Shown here piece after piece: positions 52,453 to 61,640 of a DNA stretch of 64,000 nucleotides (the first letter of the stretch is position 1; each line of letters begins with the position of its first letter). Source of the stretch: Porticoccus sp002390525 (lineage in GTDB: Bacteria; Pseudomonadota; Gammaproteobacteria; Pseudomonadales; Porticoccaceae); contig OX044352.1 in the NCBI GenBank assembly GCA_943846655.1, positions 248,001 to 312,000 of the forward strand, read 5' to 3'. The translations under genes were made by a program, and so were the position numbers. Under the pieces are notes generated by a model. That model was not told the DNA's origin. It searched no databases and worked only from the letters and a program-made list of their open reading frames with translations.

Positions 52453-53517
52453 TTATAAAGTAAACTTTTTAATTGTGTTTACAAGATGTTCGTTTTGTTC
52501 TGGTAGCCCAATAGTTATTCGTAAATAGTTTCTTATCCTAGGTTTATCGAAGTGGCGAATTAATATATTGTTTTCCCTGAGAAATAACGTTAATTCAGCA
52601 CCATCATATTTTTTATGTGTTATAAATAAAAAGTTGCCTGCTGATGGGAGCACCGTAAATCCTAAATCGATTAAATCTGATGAGAGTTTTTCCCTAGATT
52701 TTATGATTTTTTTACGGGTTACATTGAAATATTTTGTGTCACCAAACGCAGCCATCGCCCCGATAATAGCTAAACGGTCTAAGGGATAAGAATTAAAGCT
52801 ATTTTTCACACTATCCAAAGCTTCAATAAGTGAGCTATCTCCAACAGCAAAGCCGACTCTTAATCCTGCAAGAGAGCGAGATTTTGAGAAAGATTGAGTT
52901 ATTAAGAGGTTTGGATACGAGGAAATTAATGGTACGGAGCTTATACCTCCAAAATCTATATAGGCTTCATCAATCACTAAAACTGAGTTTTTATTGCTCC
53001 TGAGAAGATCCTCGATAATTTTTGGAGATAATAACCTACCAGTCGGAGCATTGGGATTTGGGAATATTATTCCACCGTTAGGTTTTTTGTATTGCTCAGT
53101 ATTAATGGAAAGATCATCCGCTAATGGAATTTGCTTAAAAGGTATTTCATGCAAACTGCAGTAAACTTTATAAAAACTATAAGTCACATCTGGAAAAAAA
53201 ATTGGTGAGCTTTGTTTAAAAAACGCATAGAAGATGTGTGCTAACACTTCATCTGATCCATTGCCAACAAAAATCTGGTCTGCCTGAATATTCAACTTGC
53301 TTGCAATTATGTTTTTTAGGGAAAAAGCATCAGGGTCTGGGTACAGACGCAACTTTTCATCTAGCTCAGAAATAATTGCCTCTCGAACTTTTGGGGATGG
53401 CGCATATGGATTTTCATTTGTGTTCAATTTTATTAGGTTTGAGCTAATAGGCTGCTCCCCGGGAATGTAGGGTGTCAATTGCCGAACAGCTTGGCTCCAA
53501 AACTTATTTTTTTTCAT
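52453..53517 (-). CDS. hisC: histidinol-phosphate aminotransferase
   Basis: 354 residues, a PLP-dependent class I/II fold enzyme for the eighth step of histidine synthesis. LNTNENPYAPSPKV near 30, FVGNGSDEVLAHIF near 81, FPNPNAPTGRLL near 155, VIDEAYIDFGG near 185 and the PLP lysine in TQSFSKSRSLAGLRVGF near 213. It follows hisD and hisG in the order hisG-hisD-hisC on the minus strand and converges with degS, six bases apart. Confidence 0.95.
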   Translation of the reverse strand: MKKNKFWSQAVRQLTPYIPGEQPISSNLIKLNTNENPYAPSPKVREAIISELDEKLRLYPDPDAFSLKNIIASKLNIQADQIFVGNGSDEVLAHIFYAFFKQSSPIFFPDVTYSFYKVYCSLHEIPFKQIPLADDLSINTEQYKKPNGGIIFPNPNAPTGRLLSPKIIEDLLRSNKNSVLVIDEAYIDFGGISSVPLISSYPNLLITQSFSKSRSLAGLRVGFAVGDSSLIEALDSVKNSFNSYPLDRLAIIGAMAAFGDTKYFNVTRKKIIKSREKLSSDLIDLGFTVLPSAGNFLFITHKKYDGAELTLFLRENNILIRHFDKPRIRNYLRITIGLPEQNEHLVNTIKKFTL

Positions 53518-53572
53518 ATATTCACTAAATATATTTACATTGATTCAATATTCAAGTGCTAAATTTTTATAA

Positions 53573-54886
53573 TTATTTCTTTATGCGGTACTCAGCAGAA
53601 TGAGCGTGAGCTGTTAAAGATTCAGCTCTCGCTATTATAGAAGCAGTTTTCCCAAGCTTTGAGGCGCTTTTTTCATTACACATGACTATAGATGAACGTT
53701 TTTGAAAATCATATACACCCAATGGTGAAGAAAACCTCGCTGTTGATGATGTGGGGAGCACATGGCTTGGCCCTGCACAATAGTCTCCTACTGACTCAGA
53801 TGTGAACCGACCCATAAAAATTGCTCCTGCATTACGAATTCTTGGGAGCATATCTTCAGGATCATCAACCGATAGCTCTAGATGTTCCGGTGCAATATAA
53901 TTGACTAATTCAACAGCTTCATTTAAATCTCGAACTAAAATAAATGCTCCTCTTCTTTTCAAGGATGATTGAATAATATCTGCTCGCTCTAAAGATGGCA
54001 GTAATTTTTCTACACTCATTTTAACTTGCTCAAGTAACTTATTATCGTTGCTTACTAAAATAGCTTGTGCATTCTGATCGTGTTCAGCCTGAGAAAAAAG
54101 ATCCATGGCGATCCAATCTGGATCTGTTTTCCCATCACATACTATTAATACCTCTGATGGCCCAGCAACCATATCTAATCCTACTTGACCAAAAACCATG
54201 CGTTTAGCTGTCGCAACAAATATATTTCCTGGCCCAACAATCTTGTCGACCTTTTTTATAGTATCCGTGCCATAGGCTAACGCACCTATTGCCTGTGCTC
54301 CTCCTACTGTATAAATTTCGTCAACGCCTGCAATTGCTGCTGCAGCTAGAACCATTGGATTCAGCTGACCATCAGGGGCTGGTGCTGTCATGATAATTTT
54401 GTTTACCCCAGCAACTTTTGCTGGAAGAGCACTCATTAAAACTGAAGAGGGGTAATTTGCCTTACCTCCTGGAACATAAATACCTATCCTTTCTAATGGA
54501 GTTACCTGCTGCCCCAACATTGTTCCATCTTCATCACAATAACTCCATGAATTAATTTTTTGGTGCTCATGATATTCTATGATTCGTTCAGCAGAAACAT
54601 TCAAAGCTGATCTTTCAGGTTCACTGATATTTTGAAGCGCTTGACTCATTTGATCAGAAGGAACTATTAAATTCTTTATGCTAGAAACATTTCTATGGTC
54701 AAATTGGTTTGTATACTCTACCAAGGCAATATCACCCTTTTGCCTAACATTAGTCAATATTTCTCCGACTTGATGATCGATTTTTGAGTTTTCAGTCTTC
54801 TGCCAATCTAGTAATTTTTGAAGCTTACTATCAAAATCTTTATCAATAGATGAAAATTGTCTTATGTCGCCCATCTTCATTTTCAT
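53573..54886 (-). CDS. hisD: histidinol dehydrogenase
   Basis: 437 residues. It oxidises histidinol to histidine in two NAD-dependent steps with bound zinc. ERIGIYVPGGKANYPSSVLM is near 130, TVGGAQAIGALAYGTDTIKKVDKIVGPGN near 196-224, GQVGLDMVAGPSEVLIVCD near 236, FSQAEHDQNAQAIL near 266 with zinc ligands Q/H, and APEHLEL near 333. It starts four bases after the hisG stop, so the two are co-transcribed. Confidence 0.96.
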   Translation of the reverse strand: MKMKMGDIRQFSSIDKDFDSKLQKLLDWQKTENSKIDHQVGEILTNVRQKGDIALVEYTNQFDHRNVSSIKNLIVPSDQMSQALQNISEPERSALNVSAERIIEYHEHQKINSWSYCDEDGTMLGQQVTPLERIGIYVPGGKANYPSSVLMSALPAKVAGVNKIIMTAPAPDGQLNPMVLAAAAIAGVDEIYTVGGAQAIGALAYGTDTIKKVDKIVGPGNIFVATAKRMVFGQVGLDMVAGPSEVLIVCDGKTDPDWIAMDLFSQAEHDQNAQAILVSNDNKLLEQVKMSVEKLLPSLERADIIQSSLKRRGAFILVRDLNEAVELVNYIAPEHLELSVDDPEDMLPRIRNAGAIFMGRFTSESVGDYCAGPSHVLPTSSTARFSSPLGVYDFQKRSSIVMCNEKSASKLGKTASIIARAESLTAHAHSAEYRIKK

Positions 54887-54889
54887 ATC

Positions 54890-55513
54890 TTATTTTACCA
54901 CCTTCTCAAGGCTATCTATTATTTCTTTTATACCTGCATGTTTCATTTTCATCGCAGCTTTATTAACAATAAGCCTGGAGCTAATAGCGGAAATTGTATC
55001 CCTGGCTTCAAGACCGTTTGCTTTTAAGGTATTCCCTGTATCAACAATATCAACTATTTCATCGGCGAGGCCCATAATTGGTGCTAACTCCATCGCGCCA
55101 TAGAGTTTTATAATATCTACTTGGGAACCTTTAGCGGCGTAATATTTTCTTGCGATATTCACGTACTTTGTTGCAACTCTGATACGCCCTAACCTTGGTG
55201 AAGCTCCACTTATTCCTGCTGTCATGAGTTTACAGGAGGCGATATTAAGGTCTAATGGCTCATATAAACCGTCAGCCCCATGTTCAAGCAATGTATCTTT
55301 TCCAACTATTCCAAGATCAGCTGCACCGAATCTAACATATGTGGGGACATCAGAACTGCGCAATATTAATATACGCACTCCTACTATATTAGTATTAAAT
55401 AATAATTTGCGGCTGAGACTAATATCTTCAGCAGGTATTATTCCAGCCTTAGCCAAAATACTAATTGTTTCTTCTAAAATTCTTCCTTTAGTTAAAGCGA
55501 TTGTTATTTCCAT
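54890..55513 (-). CDS. hisG: ATP phosphoribosyltransferase, short form
   Basis: 207 residues. HisG condenses ATP and PRPP, the first step of histidine synthesis. ALTKGRILEETISILAKAGI is at about 6-25, VRFGAADLGIVGKDTLLEHG near 61-80, RVATKYVNIARKYYA near 111, and the PRPP-binding EIVDIVDTGNTLKANGLE near 155-172. The C-terminal regulatory domain of the long form (about 300 aa) is absent, so by family knowledge it needs HisZ as partner; hisZ is not in this window. It lies downstream of murA as in Pseudomonas. Confidence 0.95.
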   Translation of the reverse strand: MEITIALTKGRILEETISILAKAGIIPAEDISLSRKLLFNTNIVGVRILILRSSDVPTYVRFGAADLGIVGKDTLLEHGADGLYEPLDLNIASCKLMTAGISGASPRLGRIRVATKYVNIARKYYAAKGSQVDIIKLYGAMELAPIMGLADEIVDIVDTGNTLKANGLEARDTISAISSRLIVNKAAMKMKHAGIKEIIDSLEKVVK

Positions 55514-55540
55514 AATTTTTAAAGTCTCTAATGTTTGAAT

Positions 55541-56803
55541 TCACTGGGCGATTCTACGAATTTTAGCCCCCAATTGTTGTAATTTTTCTTCAATTCGCTC
55601 ATAGCCTCGATCGATATGATAAATTCTATCGACTACCGTGTTTCCCTCTGCAACAAGGCCCGCAATGATTAAGCTTGCCGACGCACGTAAGTCAGATGCC
55701 ATTACTGGAGCAGCCTTTAGACAATCTACACCTCTTACTGTAGCAATATTGCCATCTACATTTATTATTGCTCCCATGCGATTCAGTTCATTTATTTGAA
55801 CTAAGCGATTTTCAAATATTGTTTCTATAATTGTTGCAGTCCCCTTGGATACAGCATTGACAGCCGTAAGCTGTGCCTGCATATCAGTTGGCAACCCCGG
55901 ATATGGAGAAGTTTTAAAACTAACTGATTTTGGTTGTTTGTTTTCCATATCAAGTTCGATCCAGTCTGCTCCTGTATTTATTTTAGCTCCTGCCTCTCGA
56001 AAATTTCTTAATACTTCCTCTAAGATATTTGGATCTGTATCTTTTAGGGTAATCTTTCCTCTAGTAGCCACTGCGGCTGCTAAATAAGTTGCCGTTTCAA
56101 TTCTATCTGGCATTATTGTGTAACTACCGCCACATAGTGATTCAACCCCGTCGATAATTATTTTTGAAGTTCCTATTCCGGAGATTCTTCCCCCAAGAAT
56201 ATTAATAAATTTTGCTAAATCAGCTACTTCCGGTTCGCAAGCTGCATTTTCAATAACCGTTCTACCTTCAGCCAAAGATGCTGCCATCATCAAATTTTCA
56301 GTCGCTCCAACTGAAACAGTTCTCATTTTAATATTAGCTCCTTGTAAGCGACCGAAAACTCTTGCATCAATATAGCCTCCATTAATTTCAATTGAAGCCC
56401 CCATATGTTTGAGACCAGATAAATGTAGATCAATAGGTCGGCTACCAATCGCACAACCGCCTGGAAAAGAGACTCTTGCACGACCATACTTAGCCAGCAT
56501 GGGACCTAAAACTAAAATTGAGGCACGCATCCTCTTTACTAAATCATAAGGGGCAGTATGATTTTTGAGTGTTGTTGAATCTATCTCAACTTTCATTTTT
56601 TCATTCATAATGACAGTCACCCCAAGACAACCAAGTAATTCAAACATAGTTGTAACATCATGCAGGTGAGGTATGTTCGACACCATTACTGGTGCGTCTG
56701 AGAGTAGAGTTGCTGCTAAAATGGGTAAAGCTGAGTTTTTTGCGCCGGATATGCGTATTTCACCAGAAAGTCTTTCTCCTCCCGAAATCAGCAATTTGTC
56801 CAT
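55541..56803 (-). CDS. murA: UDP-N-acetylglucosamine 1-carboxyvinyltransferase
   Basis: 420 residues. MurA makes the first committed peptidoglycan precursor from UDP-GlcNAc and PEP. K22 in SGAKNSALPIL and the catalytic cysteine C117 in FPGGCAIGSRPID are present, so it should be fosfomycin-sensitive in principle. RMRASILVLGPMLAKYG near 91, VGATENLMMAA near 163 and PDMQAQLTA-type sequence near 305 match the family. AGGACC lies before the ATG. Confidence 0.97.
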   Translation of the reverse strand: MDKLLISGGERLSGEIRISGAKNSALPILAATLLSDAPVMVSNIPHLHDVTTMFELLGCLGVTVIMNEKMKVEIDSTTLKNHTAPYDLVKRMRASILVLGPMLAKYGRARVSFPGGCAIGSRPIDLHLSGLKHMGASIEINGGYIDARVFGRLQGANIKMRTVSVGATENLMMAASLAEGRTVIENAACEPEVADLAKFINILGGRISGIGTSKIIIDGVESLCGGSYTIMPDRIETATYLAAAVATRGKITLKDTDPNILEEVLRNFREAGAKINTGADWIELDMENKQPKSVSFKTSPYPGLPTDMQAQLTAVNAVSKGTATIIETIFENRLVQINELNRMGAIINVDGNIATVRGVDCLKAAPVMASDLRASASLIIAGLVAEGNTVVDRIYHIDRGYERIEEKLQQLGAKIRRIAQ

Positions 56804-56878
56804 TTAAGGTCCTTTTTTTCAGCATACTTTCAATTTAAATCTACATAATTAAGTTAATCATGTTACTAATAACTATCA

Positions 56879-57115
56879 TTAAAGCTCATCACCTGTAGAG
56901 GCTTTGATAGACACAGCATGTATTGTGCCATTTTTGATATACTCATTAATAATTTGATAAACCAACTGCTGTCGTTTTACGGAATTAAGACCAAGAAAAA
57001 TCTCTCCAGTTACATTAATATCAAAGTGACCATTACTGCCCTCAACTTTAATATTGCAATTAGGTAGCTTTTTATTCAATAAATCTTGTATTTCTAATAT
57101 TATTGGCACTTCCAT
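56879..57115 (-). CDS. ibaG: BolA-family protein IbaG
   Basis: 78 residues. BolA-like fold with the helix-turn-helix-like core VKRQQLVYQIINEYIKNGTIHAVSIKA and a histidine-bearing GSNGHFDINV strand. IbaG (YrbA) is acid-induced and, with monothiol glutaredoxins, handles Fe-S clusters. The position between murA and mlaC is conserved, although mlaB normally intervenes. AGGA precedes the ATG. Confidence 0.93.
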   Translation of the reverse strand: MEVPIILEIQDLLNKKLPNCNIKVEGSNGHFDINVTGEIFLGLNSVKRQQLVYQIINEYIKNGTIHAVSIKASTGDEL

Positions 57116-57130
57116 AAATGTTCCTAGTGA

Positions 57131-57778
57131 TCAGTCGCCAGAAGATGACCAAGTATTTATAACCTTATCTATATCACCTTCGAGTTTTCTGGCTCTTTGA
57201 GTAAACTGATTGCGAAATATTTTACCAAGATTAATTCCATTAATAACTAAGTTGGTAACCTTCCATGAACCAGAACGAGTTAAGCTCATTGAGTAAATTA
57301 AAGGGAATACACCATCTGGGCCTCGGATTTCTTGAATAACTCTCGTTGACTTAAGGTCGCCAATATCTTCTTTTGGTGGGATCACCAAAATTGATTGCTC
57401 CCCATAAGACAATAACCCTCGACCATAGGTTTCAATTAGCTCTCTTCTAAATATATAGGCAAAACGTTTTCGTTGATCAGGGCTCGATATTTTTGCATAT
57501 TTACCCATAACCCTGAACGCAATCCAGTCAAAATCAATGACACTAATTAATAGGTGATCTAATTCATCAAAGAAGTCTTCTGGGTTATTCGAAAAACTTT
57601 CTCTATGGCTATCGATAGTTTTAAGAAGTTTTTCTGTCACCTGCTCGACTACATCATGAGGTTTCATTGGAATGAGCGTTGCGCTAGCGTCTATAACTGA
57701 ATTTGCCCAAGAAAATTGGATAGTGCAAGCGAGAATTAAAAATATTTTTCCTATTTTGTTTGAATACCTTGATAGCAT
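57131..57778 (-). CDS. mlaC: periplasmic phospholipid-binding protein MlaC (orphan)
   Basis: 215 residues from ATG 57778, which has GAGG nine bases upstream and gives a proper signal peptide (SNKIGKIFLILACTIQFSWA); the frame is open to 57832. DAS..P VVEQVTEKLLKTID, ISVIDFDWIAFRVMGKYAKISSPDQRKRFAYIFRRELIETYGRGL and VINGINLGKIFRNQF match MlaC/Ttg2D, the shuttle carrying phospholipid between the outer-membrane and inner-membrane parts of the Mla pathway. mlaF, mlaE, mlaD and mlaB, normally adjacent, are absent: the next gene upstream is the divergent yrbG and the next downstream is ibaG. Confidence 0.9.
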   Translation of the reverse strand: MLSRYSNKIGKIFLILACTIQFSWANSVIDASATLIPMKPHDVVEQVTEKLLKTIDSHRESFSNNPEDFFDELDHLLISVIDFDWIAFRVMGKYAKISSPDQRKRFAYIFRRELIETYGRGLLSYGEQSILVIPPKEDIGDLKSTRVIQEIRGPDGVFPLIYSMSLTRSGSWKVTNLVINGINLGKIFRNQFTQRARKLEGDIDKVINTWSSSGD

Positions 57779-57954
57779 TTTTATTTTCCTCATAAACCCT
57801 TTTAGTACGGTGACATTATTGCCCAGTATCACACGTGATGAAAGATTATCTTAATAGATCCAAATAATAGCTGACTTGGGAACGTCCGCACTATAACATT
57901 GGAAACATGAATTAGGAATAATCTCTGAAACAAGGCCGAGGAATAAAATTTAAA

Positions 57955-58932
57955 ATGGAAATATTAGGTCTTGCATCTTTGGCAATTATATTAGGGCTCA
58001 TAGGACTTGTGTGGGGTGCAGATAATTTTGTTGCAGGTAGTGTCGGAGCTGCTTATAACTTTAGAATTTCCCCTTTAGTTATTGGTTTAACGATTGTTTC
58101 TTTTGGGACATCTGCACCAGAAATTATCGTATCTATAGATGCGTCACTTAATCAGGCTGGTGATATTGGAATAGGTAACGCTATTGGATCGAATTTAGCA
58201 AATATTGGATTAGTTTTAGGGGTCACTGCTTTAATATGTCCAATTCCTTTTAGTAAAAATTTGCTTAAAACAGAGGGGGTTGCTCTCGTCGTTGCCACTC
58301 TCCTTGGTGGATTTTTTTTGTATGATGGGAGCCTGACTAATACTGAGGGGTTGATTCTTATTTTTGCGGCCCTTCCACTAATGACATACATTTTTTACAG
58401 AAAAAAATATAAACCCACTCAGGAGCTAAAGAATAAGAGAAAAGAAATAGTCTTGATGTCTACAAAGAAAGCTGTGATTTATTTTTTTTGCGGTCTTCTA
58501 GTGCTACTCATAAGTGCAGATTTATTAGTTTGGGGTGCTATAAATTTTGCTGAATTTTTTGGTGTAAGCAAACTAATTATAGGCTTAACTGTAGTTGCTA
58601 TTGGTACTAGCTTACCTGAACTAGCTGCTTCGGTAAGTAGTGCTTTAAAAGGGCATCACGATATTGCTATAGGAACTATATTTGGCTCTAATCTTTACAA
58701 TTTATTAATAGTTATGGCTCTGCCTGGAGTTATTGCAACACCAAAACTAACTGAAGAAGTTTTTTACCGAGATTACATGTCAATGGGATCGCTCACATTG
58801 GTCCTGCTTGTTATAATCTTGTATGTGTCCTATATTGCAAGAAATAAAGGTGCTCAAGCAACGATTTCAAAAAAATTAGGGCTTTTATTATTAATGCTTT
58901 ACGCACTTTACTATGCTTTACTTATGATTTGA
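57955..58932 (+). CDS. yrbG: calcium/sodium antiporter YrbG (CaCA family)
   Basis: 325 residues with about ten helices. The two inverted alpha repeats are clear: VSFGTSAPEIIVS at about 48-60 and AIGTSLPELAAS near 218-229, each supplying ion-binding acidic and hydroxyl residues, followed by GDIGIGNAIGSNLANIGLVLG and HDIAIGTIFGSNLYNLLIV. It opens the conserved yrbG-kdsD-kdsC-lptCAB-rpoN cluster. A CTGACT/TATAAC pair at about 57882-57902 is a weak promoter candidate. Confidence 0.92.
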   Translation: MEILGLASLAIILGLIGLVWGADNFVAGSVGAAYNFRISPLVIGLTIVSFGTSAPEIIVSIDASLNQAGDIGIGNAIGSNLANIGLVLGVTALICPIPFSKNLLKTEGVALVVATLLGGFFLYDGSLTNTEGLILIFAALPLMTYIFYRKKYKPTQELKNKRKEIVLMSTKKAVIYFFCGLLVLLISADLLVWGAINFAEFFGVSKLIIGLTVVAIGTSLPELAASVSSALKGHHDIAIGTIFGSNLYNLLIVMALPGVIATPKLTEEVFYRDYMSMGSLTLVLLVIILYVSYIARNKGAQATISKKLGLLLLMLYALYYALLMI

Positions 58933-59008
58933 GTTTAAGGAGTATTTTTCTTTTAGTCTCGCTGTTTTTATCTAAACTTGTTAACAGTCAAAAAAAATAG
59001 AGTAGAGA

Positions 59009-59980
59009 ATGATCCAGAATGATTATTTAAAAGTAGCTAAACGCACAATAAAGATGGAATCAGAAGCTGTTGCGCTTTTGGAGCAACGTATTGGTAATGA
59101 GTTCACAGAGGCCTGTAAACTAATAATTAATTGCTCTGGTCGCGTAATAGTTACTGGTATGGGTAAATCTGGACATATCGGACGTAAAATTGCTGCCACT
59201 TTCGCTAGTACTGGCACACCTGCATTTTTTGTTCATCCAGGTGAGGCGAGCCATGGTGATATAGGTATGATTACAAAAAAGGATGTGGTATTGGCTTTAT
59301 CAAACTCAGGTACCACAGCTGAGGTGGTTACTCTCCTACCCCAAATCAAGCGCCTAGGTGTCCCCTTAATTTGTATGACAGGTGATCAAATATCTACTCT
59401 AGCCAGGGCAGCAGAAGTTCATTTGGATGTGAGGGTCAACTCAGAGGCTTGTCCGCTTGGATTGGCTCCTACTACAAGTACGACTGTAACACTTGTAATG
59501 GGAGATGCATTAGCTATAGCACTATTAGAGGCAAGGGGTTTTACAGCCGAAGATTTTGCATTCTCACATCCTGGTGGTGCATTAGGACAAAAACTACTCT
59601 TAAAGGTCAGAGATATAATGCATAGTGGTGAAAATCTTCCGAGGGTAAATATTAATCAGCCTTTAAAGGAAGCATTACTTGAAATGTCAAAAAAAGGGTT
59701 TGGCATGACCACCGTAGTGAAGGATACTGGTAAGCTTTTTGGAGTATTTACTGATGGTGATCTTCGTAGAGCTATAAATGAAGACAAGAATGTAAAATCT
59801 ATTCTTCTGAGTGAGGTTACTAAATCGGGTTGTAAATCGATACATCAAGATGCGTTAGCTGCTGAGGCCCTAAAAATTATAGAAGATCTTAAAATTACCA
59901 CTTTAGTCATCGAGAATTCAGATCATGAGCCTGTTGGCATACTTCATTTGCATGATATTCTGAAAGCAGGCGTCGTATAG
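59009..59980 (+). CDS. kdsD: D-arabinose 5-phosphate isomerase
   Basis: 323 residues: SIS domain (about 30-180) with VTGMGKSGHIGRKIAATFASTGTPAFFVHPGEASHGDIGMI and LSNSGTTAEVV, then two CBS domains (about 205-323) beginning VRDIMHSGENLPRV. It makes arabinose 5-phosphate, the first step to Kdo of LPS. The active-site histidine and glutamate region RGFTAEDFAFSHPGGALG near 178-195 is intact. It is three bases upstream of kdsC, which acts two steps later. Confidence 0.95.
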   Translation: MIQNDYLKVAKRTIKMESEAVALLEQRIGNEFTEACKLIINCSGRVIVTGMGKSGHIGRKIAATFASTGTPAFFVHPGEASHGDIGMITKKDVVLALSNSGTTAEVVTLLPQIKRLGVPLICMTGDQISTLARAAEVHLDVRVNSEACPLGLAPTTSTTVTLVMGDALAIALLEARGFTAEDFAFSHPGGALGQKLLLKVRDIMHSGENLPRVNINQPLKEALLEMSKKGFGMTTVVKDTGKLFGVFTDGDLRRAINEDKNVKSILLSEVTKSGCKSIHQDALAAEALKIIEDLKITTLVIENSDHEPVGILHLHDILKAGVV

Positions 59981-59983
59981 AAA

Positions 59984-60529
59984 ATGGTAACAAATAACCA
60001 AAAAACTCTTAACCTAGCAAAATCAATAAAATTATTATTGGTAGATGTTGATGGTGTCTTAAGTGATGGCAAATTATATTTTGGAAATAATGGTGAAGAG
60101 TTCAAATCATTTAACATTAAAGATGGCTTGGGTATTAAACTGTTACAAAGAAATGGTATTGAAGTGGGAATTATAACTGGTAGGTCTTCTAAAATTGTTT
60201 CTAAAAGGGCGAAAGATCTTGGAATTAATATAATTATACAAGGAAGAGAAGATAAGTTAGCTGCTCTAAATGAAATACTTGAGGATGATAAAAAAAGCAT
60301 CAATTATCTTATGCGAGAAATTGCATTTCTTGGAGACGATCTGCCAGATGTTTCAATAATTCGAAAGGTTGGACTAGGAGTCGCTGTTGGAGATGCTCAT
60401 GAATTTGTGGTCAAAAATTCTAACTGGCAAACAATGTCAAATGGAGGATGTGGTGCAGTAAGAGAGCTAGCTGAACTAATTTTGGGAGCGCAAAATAAGC
60501 TCGATTCAAGCTTGATGGATTTTCTTTAA
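59984..60529 (+). CDS. kdsC: 3-deoxy-D-manno-octulosonate 8-phosphate phosphatase
   Basis: 181 residues, a HAD phosphatase without cap domain. The nucleophile and general acid D21 and D23 lie in LLVDVDGVLSDG, GIITGRSSKIV gives motif II, KLAALNEIL motif III and AFLGDDLPDVSIIRKVG motif IV. It removes phosphate from Kdo 8-phosphate. Its position between kdsD and lptC matches E. coli. Confidence 0.95.
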   Translation: MVTNNQKTLNLAKSIKLLLVDVDGVLSDGKLYFGNNGEEFKSFNIKDGLGIKLLQRNGIEVGIITGRSSKIVSKRAKDLGINIIIQGREDKLAALNEILEDDKKSINYLMREIAFLGDDLPDVSIIRKVGLGVAVGDAHEFVVKNSNWQTMSNGGCGAVRELAELILGAQNKLDSSLMDFL

Positions 60530-60575
60530 AGGTTTAACTTATTAATTTACTTTACTTAAACTTAATTTATCTACT

Positions 60576-61148
60576 ATGCGTAATTTTCTTCTAACAATCA
60601 TGCTTTTAGGTTTTGCGGGAGGTTTTCTGTTATTTATGCTTGGGCAGCCTGAAGTTTTTAGAAAAAAAACTGACTATAATCAAACCACTATTGATTATCA
60701 ATTTGATAGCTATATGATAAATATTACTTTGTTAGAGTTTCATAAAAGCGGGAGATTAGCTTCAAAGTTAGATGCAATAAATACTAAACGCTTTAAATCA
60801 ACTAGCAGGCTCGAATTTGAAAAACCGAAGCTCAAATATTATGCATCAGATGAATCAACTAAACCTTGGCAACTTAAGGCTGATAAGGGCGCGAGTATAA
60901 ATAATGGTGAAAGTGCAATATTTACTGACAACGTTTACGCATGGAAGGATATTAAGGATGGTAAGAAAAATAAAATCATTACAGAGAAATTGATTTTGCA
61001 TCCTAATAAACAGACTGTTGAAACTGATGTTAAAATCAGAATGATTAGCCCAAACGGAGAATCAATAGGCGTTGGTATGAGGGGAAATCTAGATACTGAA
61101 ATATTCGAACTTTTATCAGAAGTCCAAGGGGTATACCGTGGGCAGTAA
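60576..61148 (+). CDS. lptC: LPS export protein LptC
   Basis: 190 residues with one N-terminal membrane anchor (FLLTIMLLGFAGGFLLFML) and a periplasmic beta-jellyroll. YDYQFDSYMINITLLEFHKSGRLASKLDA-like sequence, KPWQLKADKGASINNG and the C-terminal GESIGVGMRGNLDTEIFELLSEVQGVY follow the LptC pattern. It receives LPS from LptB2FG and passes it to LptA. It overlaps lptA by 11 bases. Confidence 0.9.
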   Translation: MRNFLLTIMLLGFAGGFLLFMLGQPEVFRKKTDYNQTTIDYQFDSYMINITLLEFHKSGRLASKLDAINTKRFKSTSRLEFEKPKLKYYASDESTKPWQLKADKGASINNGESAIFTDNVYAWKDIKDGKKNKIITEKLILHPNKQTVETDVKIRMISPNGESIGVGMRGNLDTEIFELLSEVQGVYRGQ

Positions 61149-61629
61149 GTTATCGGTATTCGCCTCTTTAATTTTTTGGTGTCTTAACCTTAATGCACTT
61201 CCAGACGACAGAAAGTCGCCTATCAAAGTAGTTTCTGACCGTGCAGAACAAAACGAAAAAGATGGTACTGCTATTTATCAAGGGTCAGTCATTGTTCGAC
61301 AGGGAAGCATAATAATTCATGCAGACAAGGTTACAATAGTAACTGACATAGAAGATGGTGATAGCATTGTATGCGAAGGTAATCCAGCTAAATACCAGCA
61401 AATTATTAATACTGCAGACGGGCTTGTTTTAGCCAGTGCTAATACTATTCGATATTTTTTAAAAAAAGAAAGAATTGGATTAATTCAGGATGCTAGCCTT
61501 GAACAAAACGGTACTACAATAACTGGAGATAAAATTGACTATGATCTGAAATCAGAGATCGTAAAAGCTTCCTCTTCAGAGAATACAAAACAACGTATAG
61601 AGATGGTCATACCACCCACTAGAGAGTAA
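61138..61629 (+). CDS. lptA: LPS periplasmic bridge protein LptA
   Basis: 163 residues starting at GTG 61138 within the end of lptC. A signal peptide (KLSVFASLIFWCLNLNA) is followed by the OstA/LptA domain: IKVVSDRAEQNEKDGTAIYQGSVIVRQGSIIIHADKVTI, then EGNPAKYQQ and TITGDKIDYDLKSEIVKA. It forms the periplasmic filament that carries LPS. The order lptC-lptA-lptB is conserved. Confidence 0.92.
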   Translation: MGSKLSVFASLIFWCLNLNALPDDRKSPIKVVSDRAEQNEKDGTAIYQGSVIVRQGSIIIHADKVTIVTDIEDGDSIVCEGNPAKYQQIINTADGLVLASANTIRYFLKKERIGLIQDASLEQNGTTITGDKIDYDLKSEIVKASSSENTKQRIEMVIPPTRE

Positions 61630-61640
61630 GGTAATTTTTT

